Shown here: in pieces, positions 22,097 to 33,372 of the stretch
How positions within the stretch are numbered: position 1 is the first letter of the stretch
Layout of the letters: each line of letters begins with the position of its first letter
DNA from: Karalla daura
Lineage: Eukaryota > Chordata > Actinopteri > Chaetodontiformes > Leiognathidae
Direction of reading: 5' to 3'
Length of the DNA: 64,000 nt
Assembly (NCBI GenBank): GCA_029224185.1
Contig: CM055211.1
Span: 2,651,646-2,715,645 of the forward strand
Notes under the pieces: model-generated
Database searches by the model: none
The model's input: only the letters and a program-made list of their open reading frames with translations
What the model was told of the DNA's origin: nothing
Made by a program: the position numbers and the translations under genes

Positions 22097-24023
22097 CCTA
22101 GACGCACATGGCTGGTTGGAAGTTGACCCTTGACCCGGACAGATTTCACGGATTATCCCTTTTTTGTCCCGGCATTGCCTTTCTGATCCACTACTTTGCC
22201 TTCATGTTGAAAAAGACGCTGCCCCCCCTCCTTCTCTCCCTCTCCTTCCCCCTGTTGCTTTAGCTGCTTAAGCCCCTCTGTGCTTTACCTGGATTCCCAG
22301 GGTTTGTAACCAACACCGCTGTTTTCCTTAGGCCTGCAAATAGTGCACAGTAGGCTGGAAAAGAGGGAGCGAGGAGGGGCGGAAAAGAGGATGAGAAGCG
22401 GCCAGGGAGAGAGATGAAGAGGCCCAGAGACAAAGAGTTGAGAACAGCTGAGGAAGATGGCCAGGATGATAGTGCTGATTCTTGCATGTCACGTCACTAA
22501 CATTTTCACTGCGCTACATTACGTTAATAAGTCAAACGTGCCATTTCAAGACTTTTCTGGAATTTGCATGAGGACTAAATGAGATAGGGGGGAAAAAAAA
22601 CATTGTGATGTAATTCTAAAAAGGCCTGAATAAGAAGAGAAAAGAGGCCGAAAGGGAAAACAAAAAGGGAAGACAGGGATTTAGTTTAGCAGGGAGGGGT
22701 AAGTTAAACGCCGCAGCCTCCCCCCACCCCTCCTTAACCTTTGAAGTGAACAGATTGCTTCCAGGGCAGAGGGAAAAGCCATTCAGCCAGCATATAGTCA
22801 TGGCCCTGGTTAAACAGGGGGAAAGAACAGAGATTAGCCGCACTCTCAGCATCTCATTACATCCTAAAGGAAGCCATTCAAGTGGGCTTTAGCAGCTGTT
22901 TTTCACAACCTCAGGAGATAGAAAGCAGTCGGGCCTCCACGGTGACGGAGCGCAGGCAACAAAATGAACCTGAGGGCGACAAACAGCGGCGAGCGTGAGT
23001 GACACAGAAGCTAATAGCAGCTTGTTACCTGTCAGTCAGAGGAGAGGGAGAAAAAAAAAAGGCCCGGCGTCCCTCTTTGACCCTCCCTCATACTGTGAGT
23101 GACACTTTGATTGGACACAGCGCTTTAATGTAACATCTAATAGGACCTTGTATCCTGTCAGTCTCAGGAACAGAGCCTGTCTTTTCGGCTTAGCCGACTG
23201 CACCTCGCGCTCCCACCGGTCTGGAACCAGCAAAATGTGTCCACCGTGATGTCCTCCTCTCATACAAATAACACCATGAGAGGAAGGAGGCACTTGTTGT
23301 CTCCTAAGTTCCTACAAATCTTATTTTAGAAAATAAAAGAGGCAATAAATCAATATAAACATATGTTTATGGACCAGGATTCGAATGAGCACACCTTTAA
23401 GTTTCCTTTTGGGCATCATGGTGGTTTACAGAGTTTCCACAAACTGTTTCCCCTTCCTCAATATTGCACAGGCCATCTGAAGGATGCGCGGATCCCCGCT
23501 TCCAAATCAAAACAAGAGGAGCAAATCTGACGATGTCACGAAGTAGCATGGGAGCGCTCCTCTTAATTGTGAAACAGAAATCTATATCTGACGTGATTGG
23601 AGCAGAAGCGCTCGCTGGTGAGGTCACTCGCCCGCCTTACCCTCGAGTCACGTTCGCCGACTCGCCTCCACCGGGGCTCCTGACCCATCATCTGTTTTTC
23701 TGCGTCTCCTCAGAAGTTAGATACAGATTTCAACGATATGTAATGGGATTACAACCTGCAGATAGAGACCGAGAGGATTAATTTGGTGGGTAAGGGACGT
23801 TTCCATGAGACAAGCCAACCTTTAAGTGCACAAGTTTCTGATTTAAGTAAAAAAAAAAAAAACTACAAAAAAAGTAGTGTAATCAAGCATAACAGATGTT
23901 GGTGGGGGTACAATGAAACAAAAGACAAAACAGAACAATTCGCATAGAAATTCGGGCCCATCCGAAAAAATCTGAAAGCCTTCTTTGTTGCTTAATCTAA
24001 AGTGAACTCTACGCGCCATTCGC

Positions 24024-24025
<2 letters not shown>
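22095..24025. other. Noncoding stretch, no gene seen
   Basis: Includes a DR1 motif at 22124-22136, an ATTTGCAT octamer at 22562-22569, and complex unique DNA at 22860-23160 with 'gcttgttacctgtcagtcag'. Purine-rich tracts at 22360-22450 and 22620-22700 produce artefactual Pro/Ser-rich frames on the minus strand. Confidence 0.5.
22124..22136 (-). promoter_or_regulatory. DR1 nuclear-receptor motif (GGGTCA x2)
   Basis: On the plus strand TGACCC-T-TGACCC; on the minus strand GGGTCA-A-GGGTCA. Two exact GGGTCA half-sites with one-base A spacing match the RXR, COUP-TF and HNF4 consensus. Activity is not shown. Confidence 0.35.

Positions 24026-24069
<44 letters not shown>
24026..24069 (+). repeat. 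(TG)22 microsatellite
   Basis: Pure TG/GT dinucleotide array of 44 nt. Confidence 0.97.
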
Positions 24070-24072
<3 letters not shown>

Positions 24073-26052
24073 TATTCTTTGACATCCCCTGCGCTTTTGA
24101 CAAGAGGTTCGCGGCGCTAAAATAAACCTCAAGTGAACCGTTTGTCTGATTTTCCCATCAAAATAATGAAACGTGATCAGGTTACGCTCCGCTGTGCCAG
24201 GGAGAGTCCAGGGTCCACAACTGTCGAGGAGCACTTCAAAGGCTCGTGGCCCTCCTGCACTTTGCCTGCCCTGGCCTCGCTGACTGGCTGGCTGGATGAC
24301 ATTCCTGGGTTGTTTCTGCTGCCTTCTCCCCCTCTCCCCTCCCACCCGGGCCCTGACATCTATAGCGTGTAGCTCTGCCGGCTAAATTACAGCAGATATT
24401 TAAGAGGGGAGGAAGGCAAAGGGAGTCAGAGGAGTAAAAAGCTAGACAGGGATCAGGAAATGACTCATGGATGTTTCCAGGGAAACTAAAGACCACTGAC
24501 AGGCTAATATCTGGTACCTGTCCCTGTCATTAACGGACAAACCGGGGCCAGACACTCAGTTGGATCGGAACGTTAACAGGAAGCCCGTGCTGCAAGGGCA
24601 AATGGAGCCAAACGATGTCAGGAGGAAAGAGGGGAAAGTGGAAACAAATTACTCCCAACGTGGTTGTCCTCTTCGGTAAAGCTGGGAGGGAAAATAAACA
24701 CATGTAGCAACGAGGAGGAGGGAGCGAGAACAATTAGTAACATCCTCTCCCCGGCAAAAAGGAGCAGAAGAACGGGGTTCAAGCGAAATGTGGTCTTCAT
24801 TTGGAGACTGGAGCAGCGCTGGTATGAGATAAAAGCTACCAGTTGTCACAACCGTTGGATCGGTTTGTTTACGGTGATTATACTAAGTAGTGCTGCCAAC
24901 TTACTGTACGGTAACAGCCGAGGCACGTCGTCTGGTTATACTGTTTGGGTTCTGAAGTATTTTTCCGGCCTATTCAGGGCTGATGAAGCTGCTGCAAACA
25001 CTGACCTCCTCCCCAACTCTCACCTGTGGTTATGAGGTGTGGGGTAAAGACTAAAAGAGGCTCAAACAAGCAGCTGACATCCAAACCCCTCACTGGAGAT
25101 GGAAACAACTATGTTTTCACATTTTGATATAGAAGCGTTTTGTAAAAAAGGGAAAAACTGAAACTTTCCCAAGCCACGCCAATGACGTGACGCAGGTGAC
25201 CACTTCAAACTGAACTAATGTTCTTAACGTCCATCTTCCTCAAAGTGGAATCTGGCAGGACAAGATCTGATGTTAATTGTGGGATGTTGCCAGAGAAGTA
25301 CGGCTCACGCCCTTTGAAGGAAACACCTGCTCAGTCCTTTGTCAAAAATTTCAGGAACGCCGGAGAGATTATTTCTGTCCTCTGGCTTGGGAACACCTCG
25401 AGATCCCCCTGGAGGGAGCTGGTGGAGGAGGGAGCGTTCCCGGCTTACTTTTCTGAGACGATCGCTCATTCAAGTGCGTGCATGCGCCTCTCACAGCTCC
25501 AGAGGGACGGCAAAGATGCTGGGCACAGTGCTCATTTGCAGCGCTGGGTGGCCTGTGGCCTGTGGCATCGCTGCCGTCCCTCTCATTTGGGAGCGCCCGG
25601 AATGGTGTGGGTGGGAGAGCGCGCACCGCCGTACCTCGGCGTGCACTCTGTGTGTGTGCGGCGTGCTTCCCGTCCGTGCGTACAAGCGGAGCAAATGAAA
25701 GGAAATCACAGTAATGGGATTTGACTGGGCGAGATGCACACACTGAGACGTTTCTGAGAAGATGGAGGACGGAGATACAGGCCTGGACCTGATTGTCAGC
25801 TCCTTGTAATCACTCTCATGCTTTTTTTTCTTTCCTCTTAAGGCGAGCGACTGAATGAGTGACGCGCATACAAATCGCAAGAGACAGGATGTGTACAGAA
25901 CGCAAGTGTCCTCTCTAAATCTCACCCATCGGATCTGGTTGTGATATGAAGATGCGTATCGCTTTACATTCTTCCGAGTCATCAAATGCGGCAGCCTGCA
26001 ATCGCTGGCACGGGTTCTTGGAAGACGATCCAGGAATAGCGGAGGAAAAGAT
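24070..26052. other. Unique noncoding stretch, no gene seen
   Basis: Mixed-composition single-copy-looking DNA. The open frame at 25218-25724 (168 codons) and overlapping frames on both strands have no recognisable domain; mutual overlap on opposite strands points to chance. A CRE-like TGACGTGACG lies near 25183-25192. Confidence 0.45.
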
Positions 26053-26120
26053 GGCAGGATGGCTCTGCGGTTAAACAAAACCGTCACTCATGCGGAGAAA
26101 TGTGGGTTCAAGCCCCATTT
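26053..26120 (+). mobile_element. Diverged L2-type LINE fragment (upstream module)
   Basis: 'ggatggctctgcggttaaac' and 'gtgggttcaagcccc' resemble the 'ggtggctcagtggttagc' and 'gggttcgaatccc' part of the fish L2 3' region. The downstream half is missing here. A tRNA B-box resemblance ('ggttcaagccc') is explained by this element. Confidence 0.4.
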
Positions 26121-26383
26121 ATTGTCTGCGAGCCCCGAAGCCAGCTGAGGTGTTTCAACGATACTGGACAAAAAAAAAAAAAACGCTGGAAAACGCTCAC
26201 ATGGGCCATGTTTTTCATGGCATTCCTCGGCTGCATTTTAATTGATTTATTTTTGCAATATGAAGAGAGTTTTAGATTTAAACCGGGCGACGTTCCCACT
26301 CGGCATTACTGCAGCCTTCCAGGCTTCGTCTGGGATGAAGACATTGTGAAAAAGTCAACGGGAGGCACAAGGATATCATACAT

Positions 26384-26508
26384 TTCATTCATTCATTCAT
26401 TCATTATCTTTCCCAAATTGTACCTTAACGGTATTTCAGGGGTCTGCGGTCGTCCGTCCAGAGCAATTTAGAGTCTCCAATCGACCTAAATATGCAGGTT
26501 TTGGGACG
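26384..26508 (-). mobile_element. L2-type LINE 3'-end fragment
   Basis: Plus-strand '(attc)n attatctttccc', 'ccgtccagagcaatttagag', 'tctccaatcgacctaaatat' and 'gcaggttttggga' is the reverse complement of 'cccaaaa(c)ctgcat...ttaggtcgattggagactctaaat' and the tetranucleotide tail of the fish L2 3' end. Confidence 0.75.
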
Positions 26509-28165
26509 GAAAACGGAGATAGTAGTAGTAGTGCGGCTTTCTCGCGATCTGGAGCAGCTTTTGTGCGTTTTTCTGTGTGGCCGCAATCCACCAAAGTCGT
26601 CAGAACCACACAATGGCCAATCAGCGTATGAATTCCTCTGGGCCGCATCCTCTTAACCGTACAATAAAGCTTTTCCAAAGACTTTAAGAAAAAAAAAAAC
26701 AAGTTTGTTGTACGTTCACTCCGGTTTAATTCCACTGTAGGTTTCGCCATTGAATAGACAATCACGGGACCATCAGAAAACATTTAAATCTTGCGTGGTA
26801 CACTGTTATTTATCCTTTAATATCCACGTTTACGACTCCCCATCCGATACTACAGGAAGTGAAAACCTCCCCGCAGTAATTTACTATGGTTTCAGAAAGT
26901 ATCTGCCAAGTTATTGTTTCAGTCAGAGGAAACATGATCTTAATTCTGTGTTTGGCAAAACAAGGAGGGCTACAAAACTGAAAAAAAGGCCAATTTTTTT
27001 TTTGTCTTTTTACCTTACTGTTTGATACACTCGAGACGTTATTTACTGCTAAATATCTGGTGGACCTGCTGCTTCCCTGACTAGCGGCGTGCTGTAAACT
27101 GGTCTGGCAGAACACACAGTGATCCATGAATCCATAAAATAAAAAGGTACATGGATAGAGATTGGCTCCAAAAGGCACCAAACGTTGAACTTTAGGTCCC
27201 GCATAGTGGATATATCGCGTGTCAGAACAGGAAACGCCGTATATCAAGAAGCATTGTTAAATCTGCAGCCCGGCCGTGATCCAGTTTCACAGCTCATGGG
27301 AAGCAGACAGTAGCTGAGGAGAGGACAGCATTCCTCTGTGGAGAGGGACAAGGAATCCTAAAGGGGCATTTCAGGAAATTTGAGAGCGGTCTATGAACAT
27401 TTGAGCAATGCTTATGTCAGCCTTTACGGCCTGTGGAGATCATAAAGCGGAGGCTGCGTGCAGGTTGTGCTGAGTTGCACTTTTTTAACTTGAGCGGACG
27501 CTCGCATCCATGACAGGAGGTAATCAAATGAGACACTTCCTATAAAGTTATGAAAAAGGATCCAGGTGAAACACAATGTCGAGATATAAACACGGGTATA
27601 AATCACTCCGCCGGTAGAGAATTACAATAAGAAAGAGAGAGGAGAAAAGGCGGTTTATCATTCGCGTATTTGCTGGATTTTCCACATCTAAAATGAGACG
27701 TACGAGCGAATTAAATAGATGATAAAGAAAGCAGTGCTGGAAAAATACAGCAGCTAGAAATGTGAAAATCAAGGTGGAGGAGGTGAAGGTGAATTTTGAG
27801 CACCTATGAAAACAAAATTCTTCTTTTCCCCCATGTTAAACTTAATAGTGCCACAACAACGCGCCTCTATTGTGAAGATTGCTTTTGATTTTTCTTTTTT
27901 TTTTGCAATATTCTCGAGTCTCATACGCATGCACCCGCGTACGCTGTCTAGGACGGAGCATCCTCCCGACCGCAGGAGTGTTGAGATAAATAAAGCGATC
28001 TAAAGCTGGTCTCTGGGCTCAGCCTGCCGAGTTATAGCGAGCGTGAAAGAATGCAGATGTCAACATCTCGACCCGGCCGCAAATTGGCAGTTATGACACG
28101 ACTGAGGTTTCCACTGCCACCAAAAAACCCCCTCACTCGCACCTCCCTCCCCTCGTCCAACCCTT
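26509..28165. other. Unique noncoding stretch, no gene seen
   Basis: AT-leaning, largely unrepeated; poly-A at 26689-26700 and T runs near 26993 and 27897. No exon, RNA gene or further mobile element is recognised. Confidence 0.5.
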
Positions 28166-28185
28166 CCATTTCTTCTTCCTCTCTT

Positions 28186-28211
28186 TCTTCTTCTTCTTCT
28201 TCTTCTTCTTC
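28186..28211 (+). repeat. (TTC)n microsatellite
   Basis: About eight to nine TTC units following a C/T-rich run from 28139. Confidence 0.9.
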
Positions 28212-28253
28212 GTCATCTCAGTATATCTTAGAGGCAAACGCGGAGATGCAAAT

Positions 28254-28470
28254 CCATCCATGCATCCATCATGGAACCAGCAAGGTTTCCAGTTCATTAC
28301 AGGACACAGGCAGCCACTCTCACACGCACACCTAGGAGCAATTAAAAGTCTCCAGTCCACTTAAACATGCATGTTTTAGGATAATAACCCCCCCCCAAAA
28401 GAAAAACAAGCAGGACAAGAGGAAAACACGCAAACACATTGTGCTATTCACCAAGCCACCGTGTTTGCAC
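28254..28470 (-). mobile_element. L2-type LINE 3'-end fragment
   Basis: Read on the minus strand: 'aacacggtggcttggtgaat', 'gtgtttgcgtgttttcct', 'aaacatgcatgtttaagtgg', 'actggagacttttaattgct', 'cctgtaatgaactgg', and a 'gatggatgcatggatgga' tail. The order and spacing match about 215 bp of the fish L2 3' region, one of the best-preserved copies here. Confidence 0.85.
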
Positions 28471-30584
28471 ATTTAGCTTTTTTCTGCGGCTCCGACGAAC
28501 TGTGAAAAACGACGGCCGCAATCATCGTTACCGAAAACCCGAGACATGAAAATAAATCAGACTAAAAAACAACAGCTGCTTAGGATTTGGCATGGTGCGA
28601 ATTTGGCTAAAATTACAGCACATTTAACACTCATCTGTCAACACAGTGAGTGCAGACTAGTCAACGTGTTTCCAGTTTCGCTGCATTGTTCTGCAATGGG
28701 GTAAAAGTCTTCATTTTACATCCTGGTTAGCTGTGTTTCTCCCCATGTACAGCTGCATATACGAGTTGTCTTTGCACTGCTGGGGCAGATAAGATGGGTT
28801 AATAAGGTCACAAAAGTGGATCCGGACTCCGAGGGTCAAACGAGGATACAACCCTGAAATCTGTGGAGGGAGACGAGCCACCCAGCTCTCAATGGGCTGT
28901 TTGCATCTGTCACTCGTGAGAGCGAAACGCCTCTGGACATGGATAGCAGCAGAGAAGATGCCACAGAGAGGGGAAGGAGGGAGGGAGGGAGAGGGAGAGA
29001 AAGAGGGAAGAAGTCACGGGCTGGAATAAGACGGCCTGGCCTGTTTTGACACTTCATGTCAAACACGGTAGCGATCAGCGTGCCACGCCGGGGACCGTGA
29101 TGATCTGTGGCTTCTGAGGGAGAGGGGGAAAGAGGAGGTGATGAAAAGATGAAAAAAAGAGGGGAAAAAAACAAAATGAATCGAGACAAGTTTAAAAAAG
29201 TTTCCTAATTACGCCTGCTTGTGTCAAAAATTGAGGATCGCAGAGAGTAACATGAAGGGGGGAGGCTATTATTCATTCAGTCACCTTCTGCTCTGGCAGT
29301 GTGTGGCATTTCCCTGTCACGGCAAAAAAAAAAAAGAGCAAACACTCAATTGAAACCAGGAGAGGAGAGAGAGAAAGAGACGGGGAGACAGGGAGGGAGG
29401 AATGAGGAGCGCAGTGTCCGTCAACAGAGGATCAGTGTGGAAAAAGAAAAGGATGGGAGATTTATTTGGTGGGATTTGTCATTTGGAGTGTATCAACAAA
29501 CAGCTTTTTACTCTCTACAAAGAAAAGAGGGCAGCGTCGTATGCGCCGTTCCAGTATTTTATGAGGTGTGATGGAACAGAGAGCAGAGAGCCAGGAGATA
29601 AAACTGCACGAGGAATAAGAGGCAAAAACTCCCACTGGCTCCGTCCAAATCGCATCTTTTTTTTTCTTTTTGTTTAGTCCTTCCTCATGTTAGTTGTACT
29701 GGCTGCTGCCGCGTCTGATGGACAAATTTGTCATCGGGCTGAGGAGTTGTGAGGCAATATCTCTTAGCAACACATAAAAACATCATTTTTCTCCCCTTTC
29801 TCTCGTCTCTCTCTCTGGCCGAAGACGAGAAGGAACTATGAGAAACACGTTTGTCTTCTTCACACCTCGACCAAAGTTTGATCCCCTTCAAAATTAAGCA
29901 CTAACGTTTCTCATCATCAAATCATTTTCCAGGACCTTCACGTCCGATTAAAAAGATGCTCAATCTGCAGCAACGGTGCTTAGATGCTCAGAAATCACAA
30001 CAAATCCAGTCTCCATTTAGTCGGCTGGTGGACAGAGGAGGGAGAGGATTTTCCAGGTTACTTTTCCCATGTGTTTTCCATGACTAGGTTTCCCAGGACA
30101 CTTTAATTTGATGTCCATATCAACTGTGAGACAAAACATGACATGCAGAAGAGCTGAACAAGTTCAAACTCCTACAGAAAAGCAACGCGGTCCCATTACA
30201 TTACATAGTGCAACAGATTTGCAAATATTAGGCAAACGGAGCCCAAAAACCCCCTCCCACCGACCCGCCGCTCCGCTGTATGACTTCATATGTGTACGGC
30301 TCCGCGTCTGGGATACTTAACCTCGTCATTCTCAAATTAATTGTGAGGTCTTAGCGTAGAAAATACAGCGAGACAGCTCGTGTAAAATATTGCTGCCGAG
30401 GGACGGTGGGGAGGAAGAGGAGGGAGGGGGGAGGAGGTCGCAGCACTCATCAAGTTTCAAATTCCGCTGGTATTATCTCAAATTAAATGACTTGTTAAGG
30501 TGGGTAGTCTGACATGCAGGCGCTCCTAGCTCTATGCATGAGCATACAGGATGGTGAGTGATAGCACACGCCTGCATGGAGAGG

Positions 30585-30619
<35 letters not shown>

Positions 30620-31320
30620 CAGAGAGAGTGGTGGTGGCACGGAAGGTGGACAGTAAAGTGTCGGGTGTCCGCAGCCGCTCTGCAGCGTGACACGCAGACG
30701 TGTCGGGACAGTAAAACAAAATGACTCGACTGCAGCCTGTGGTAAACGCCCCGGCGGTGAAATCAGACACGCTGTGAAAAAAATAAATAAATGAAGAAGC
30801 GTGATTTATTTCAAGTGCGCCGAATAAAATTGTTGAAGCAAATCAATCAAAACCTGTTGCTTCAGATAAAATGGAGTTTCTTGTGTTGAGATACGTGTTT
30901 AAGTATTGGTAAGTAAGTATGTGGTAAGTAGAAATTGTCAGGGGTTTCTGTCCTTACTTCACTTGACAAACCAGTGTTGACTAAAAGACTGTTTTCTTTA
31001 CAAGTTACGTGGAGTTTTCTTTATTTTTACAGTACAGACAATCCAAGAAGCTGTCCACTGATTGATTACGAGACTTTGAAACTTGTTTGTCTCATTCACA
31101 CATTGTTAAAAAGATCACAAGCTTTTTGATTTGACTCCAATGGACAATTATAGGATCAGACAAGATGTTAGACAGATGATTATCATCTCACTAATATGCT
31201 TAAGCATATATATAAAGGAACAAATTCATCATAATTAGCTTAAAAACTGCAAACAAGTGGTCAATTTGTGGTCATAGTGCAAGTGAACTGTATTGTGTGG
31301 TTCACCAAGATTTACTGATT
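28471..31320. other. Noncoding stretch, no gene seen
   Basis: Purine-rich blocks at 28970-29020, 29110-29180 and 29330-29410, T/A runs near 29661, a G-rich tract at 30404-30440 and (CA)n at 30588-30617. AT-rich unique DNA occupies 30780-31320. Frames that cross the purine blocks are artefacts. Confidence 0.5.
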
Positions 31321-33031
31321 TTCTTATGGCTGTGTGTTTGTGTTATTTATTTGTTCTCTTACCCAAACTTCAGTGTTTCCTCCTCAGCCCAGCTCCGCCT
31401 CCACACCTGCCTCGTTAGCCACGCCCTCAGCCCATCAGCTGCTGCTCACCTGGGCTGCCACACCTGCACCTCGTTAGCAGACAAGTGCAATCAGGTGTGT
31501 CCCGGCTCGTTATCCACAGTTACAACAGCCGAGAAGAGGGCGGTGACTCACTGTCCTCACCTCACAAGCTTCCATGCTTTTTTTCTTTTTAGATATTTTA
31601 ATAAAGTTTAAGAAAAAAAATCAACTGTGCCATCTTTTTTCAAAAGAAACTGCTCATGTGACCCCTTATGCCATGTGTAGTATGAAAACTGTTTCACACT
31701 TACACTTACATTTTTATACATTGAAAAGCCCCTTCATGAGAGCACAAAAACAATTTTGGGACAGTTGAGTAGTTTTTTAAATTGTGGGTGTTTCTATTAC
31801 CACTTTCTTAAGCCCCTGTGTGTTTATGTGGCGTTTATGTATTTGCTCCCTCTGCCAACTTCTGTGTTTACTCCTCACCCAACTCCGCCTCCACACCTGC
31901 CTCGTTAGCCACGCCCTCAGCCCATCAGCTGCTGCTCACCTGGGCTGCCACACCTGCAGCTCGTTAGCAGACAAGTGGAATCAGGTGTGTCCCGGCTCGT
32001 TATCCACAGTAACAACAGCCGAGAAGAGGGCCGCTGCTCATGCGACCCCTACATCATGTGTAGTACGAAAACAGTGTTTCCATGAGACTCAAATTTATGT
32101 ATATTAAGATGTCTAAAAAAGCCCCTTCATGAGAGCATAAAAACATTTTGTGACATTTGAATAGTTTTTTTTTATTTTGGTCTTTATATTACCGTTCTTT
32201 ATGGCTGTGTGTTTGTGCTATCTTTTGTTCCCTCCGCCAACTTTCTGTGTTCTCTCCTCAGTCCAGCTCCACCTCCACACCTGCCTCGTTAGCCACGCCC
32301 TCCAGCACCTGCAGCTCGTTAACAGACAAATGTAATCAGGTGTGTCCTGGCTCGTTATCCACAGTAACAACAGCAGAGAAGAGGGCGGTGACTCACTGTC
32401 CTCACCTCACAAGCTTCCATGCTTTTTTTCTTTTTAGAAAAGTTTAATAAAGTTTAAGAAAAAAAATCAATTGTGCCATCTTTTTTCAAAAGAAACTGCT
32501 CATGTGACCCCTTATGCCATGTGTAGTATGAAAACTGTTACAATAACACTTACATTTTTATATATTGAAAAGCCCCTTCATGAGAGCACAAAAACATTTT
32601 TGGGACAGTTGAGTAGTTTTTTAAATTGTGGGTTTCTACTACCACTTTTTTAAGCCCCTGTGTGTTTATGTGGCGTTAATGCGTTTGCGCCCTCTGCCAA
32701 CTTCTGTGTTTCCTCCTCAGCCCAGCTCCGCCTCCACACCTGCCTCGTTAGCCACGCCCTCAGCCAATCAGCTGCTGCTCACCTGCACCTCGTTAACAGG
32801 CAAGTGTAATCAGGTGCGTCACGGCAACTTCAGCGAAGAGGGTCGCTTCAAAAGCTTCCACGGTTTTATTGGATATTTTAATCCAGTTTAAGAAAACATT
32901 CACTTGGGCCATCTTGACCCCCAACATCATGTGTGGTACAAAAACAGTGTTTCCATGACACTTACATTTTTGTGTATTAAGATGTCTCAAAACGCCACTT
33001 CCTGAGGGCGTAAAAACATTTTTTTATAAAT
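31321..33031 (+). repeat. Four-unit A-B-A-B tandem array (higher-order repeat)
   Basis: Four copies of a roughly 385-485 bp unit run head to tail: A1 31321-31803, B1 31804-32194, A2 32195-32645, B2 32646-33031. All share a core 'cctccacacctgcctcgtta', 'gccacgccctc', 'cacctgcacctcgttaacag', 'gcaatcaggtgtgtcccgg'-like sequence, and then 'aagcccttcatgagagca'-type 3' sequence. A1 and A2 share 'atggctgtgtgtttgtg' and a 'gtgactcactgtcctcac' to 'aataaagtttaag' segment. B1 and B2 share 'ttaagcccctgtgtgtttat' and 'acatcatgtgtgtac'-like sequence. The dimer period is about 840-875 bp. Each A unit contains AATAAA. The source family is not recognised. Confidence 0.85.
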
Positions 33032-33088
33032 GTCCTCAATAAAAAAATAGAAACATCTGTCCTTTTTTACTTCACACTATTATTCCAG

Positions 33089-33372
33089 GACCACACAGTG
33101 TCGCCGCCCTGGCTCTGTGTGGAGTTTGCATGTTCTCCCTGTGTGTGCGTGGGTTTTCTCCTGGGACTCCGGTTTCCTCCCACAGTCCAAAAACATGCAT
33201 GTTTAGGTCATTTGGAGACTCGACTGTCCCTAGATGTGAGGGAGTAGATGGTGTGTGTGTGTGTGTCCTGTGATGGACTGGAGACCTGTATCTATGTGTT
33301 GGAGACGACCAACAGCAGAGTCCCAAGACACGGTTTAAAGTACAAAGCAGGTAAGATAATAGCTGGGTAGAT
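33089..33372 (+). mobile_element. L2-type LINE 3'-end fragment, well preserved
   Basis: Plus-strand order 'gtggagtttgcatgttctcc', 'ggttttctcctgggactccg', 'cccacagtccaaaaacatgc', 'tttaggtcatttggagactc', (TG)n, 'cctgtgatggactggagacc', and a degenerate tail. This is the clearest copy of the fish L2 3' module in the window, directly downstream of the A-B-A-B array. Confidence 0.9.

Noticed and set aside
25218..25724. 168-codon open frame with opposite-strand partner frames
   Set aside because: No recognisable motif, no splice or start context I trust, and equally long frames overlap on the other strand.
25825..25844. Acceptor-like pyrimidine tract ending in 'cttaag'
   Set aside because: No plausible exon follows; stops appear at once in two frames.
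26100..26116. tRNA B-box-like 'gggttcaagcccc'
   Set aside because: No A box or cloverleaf at correct spacing; explained as the upstream part of an L2 fragment.
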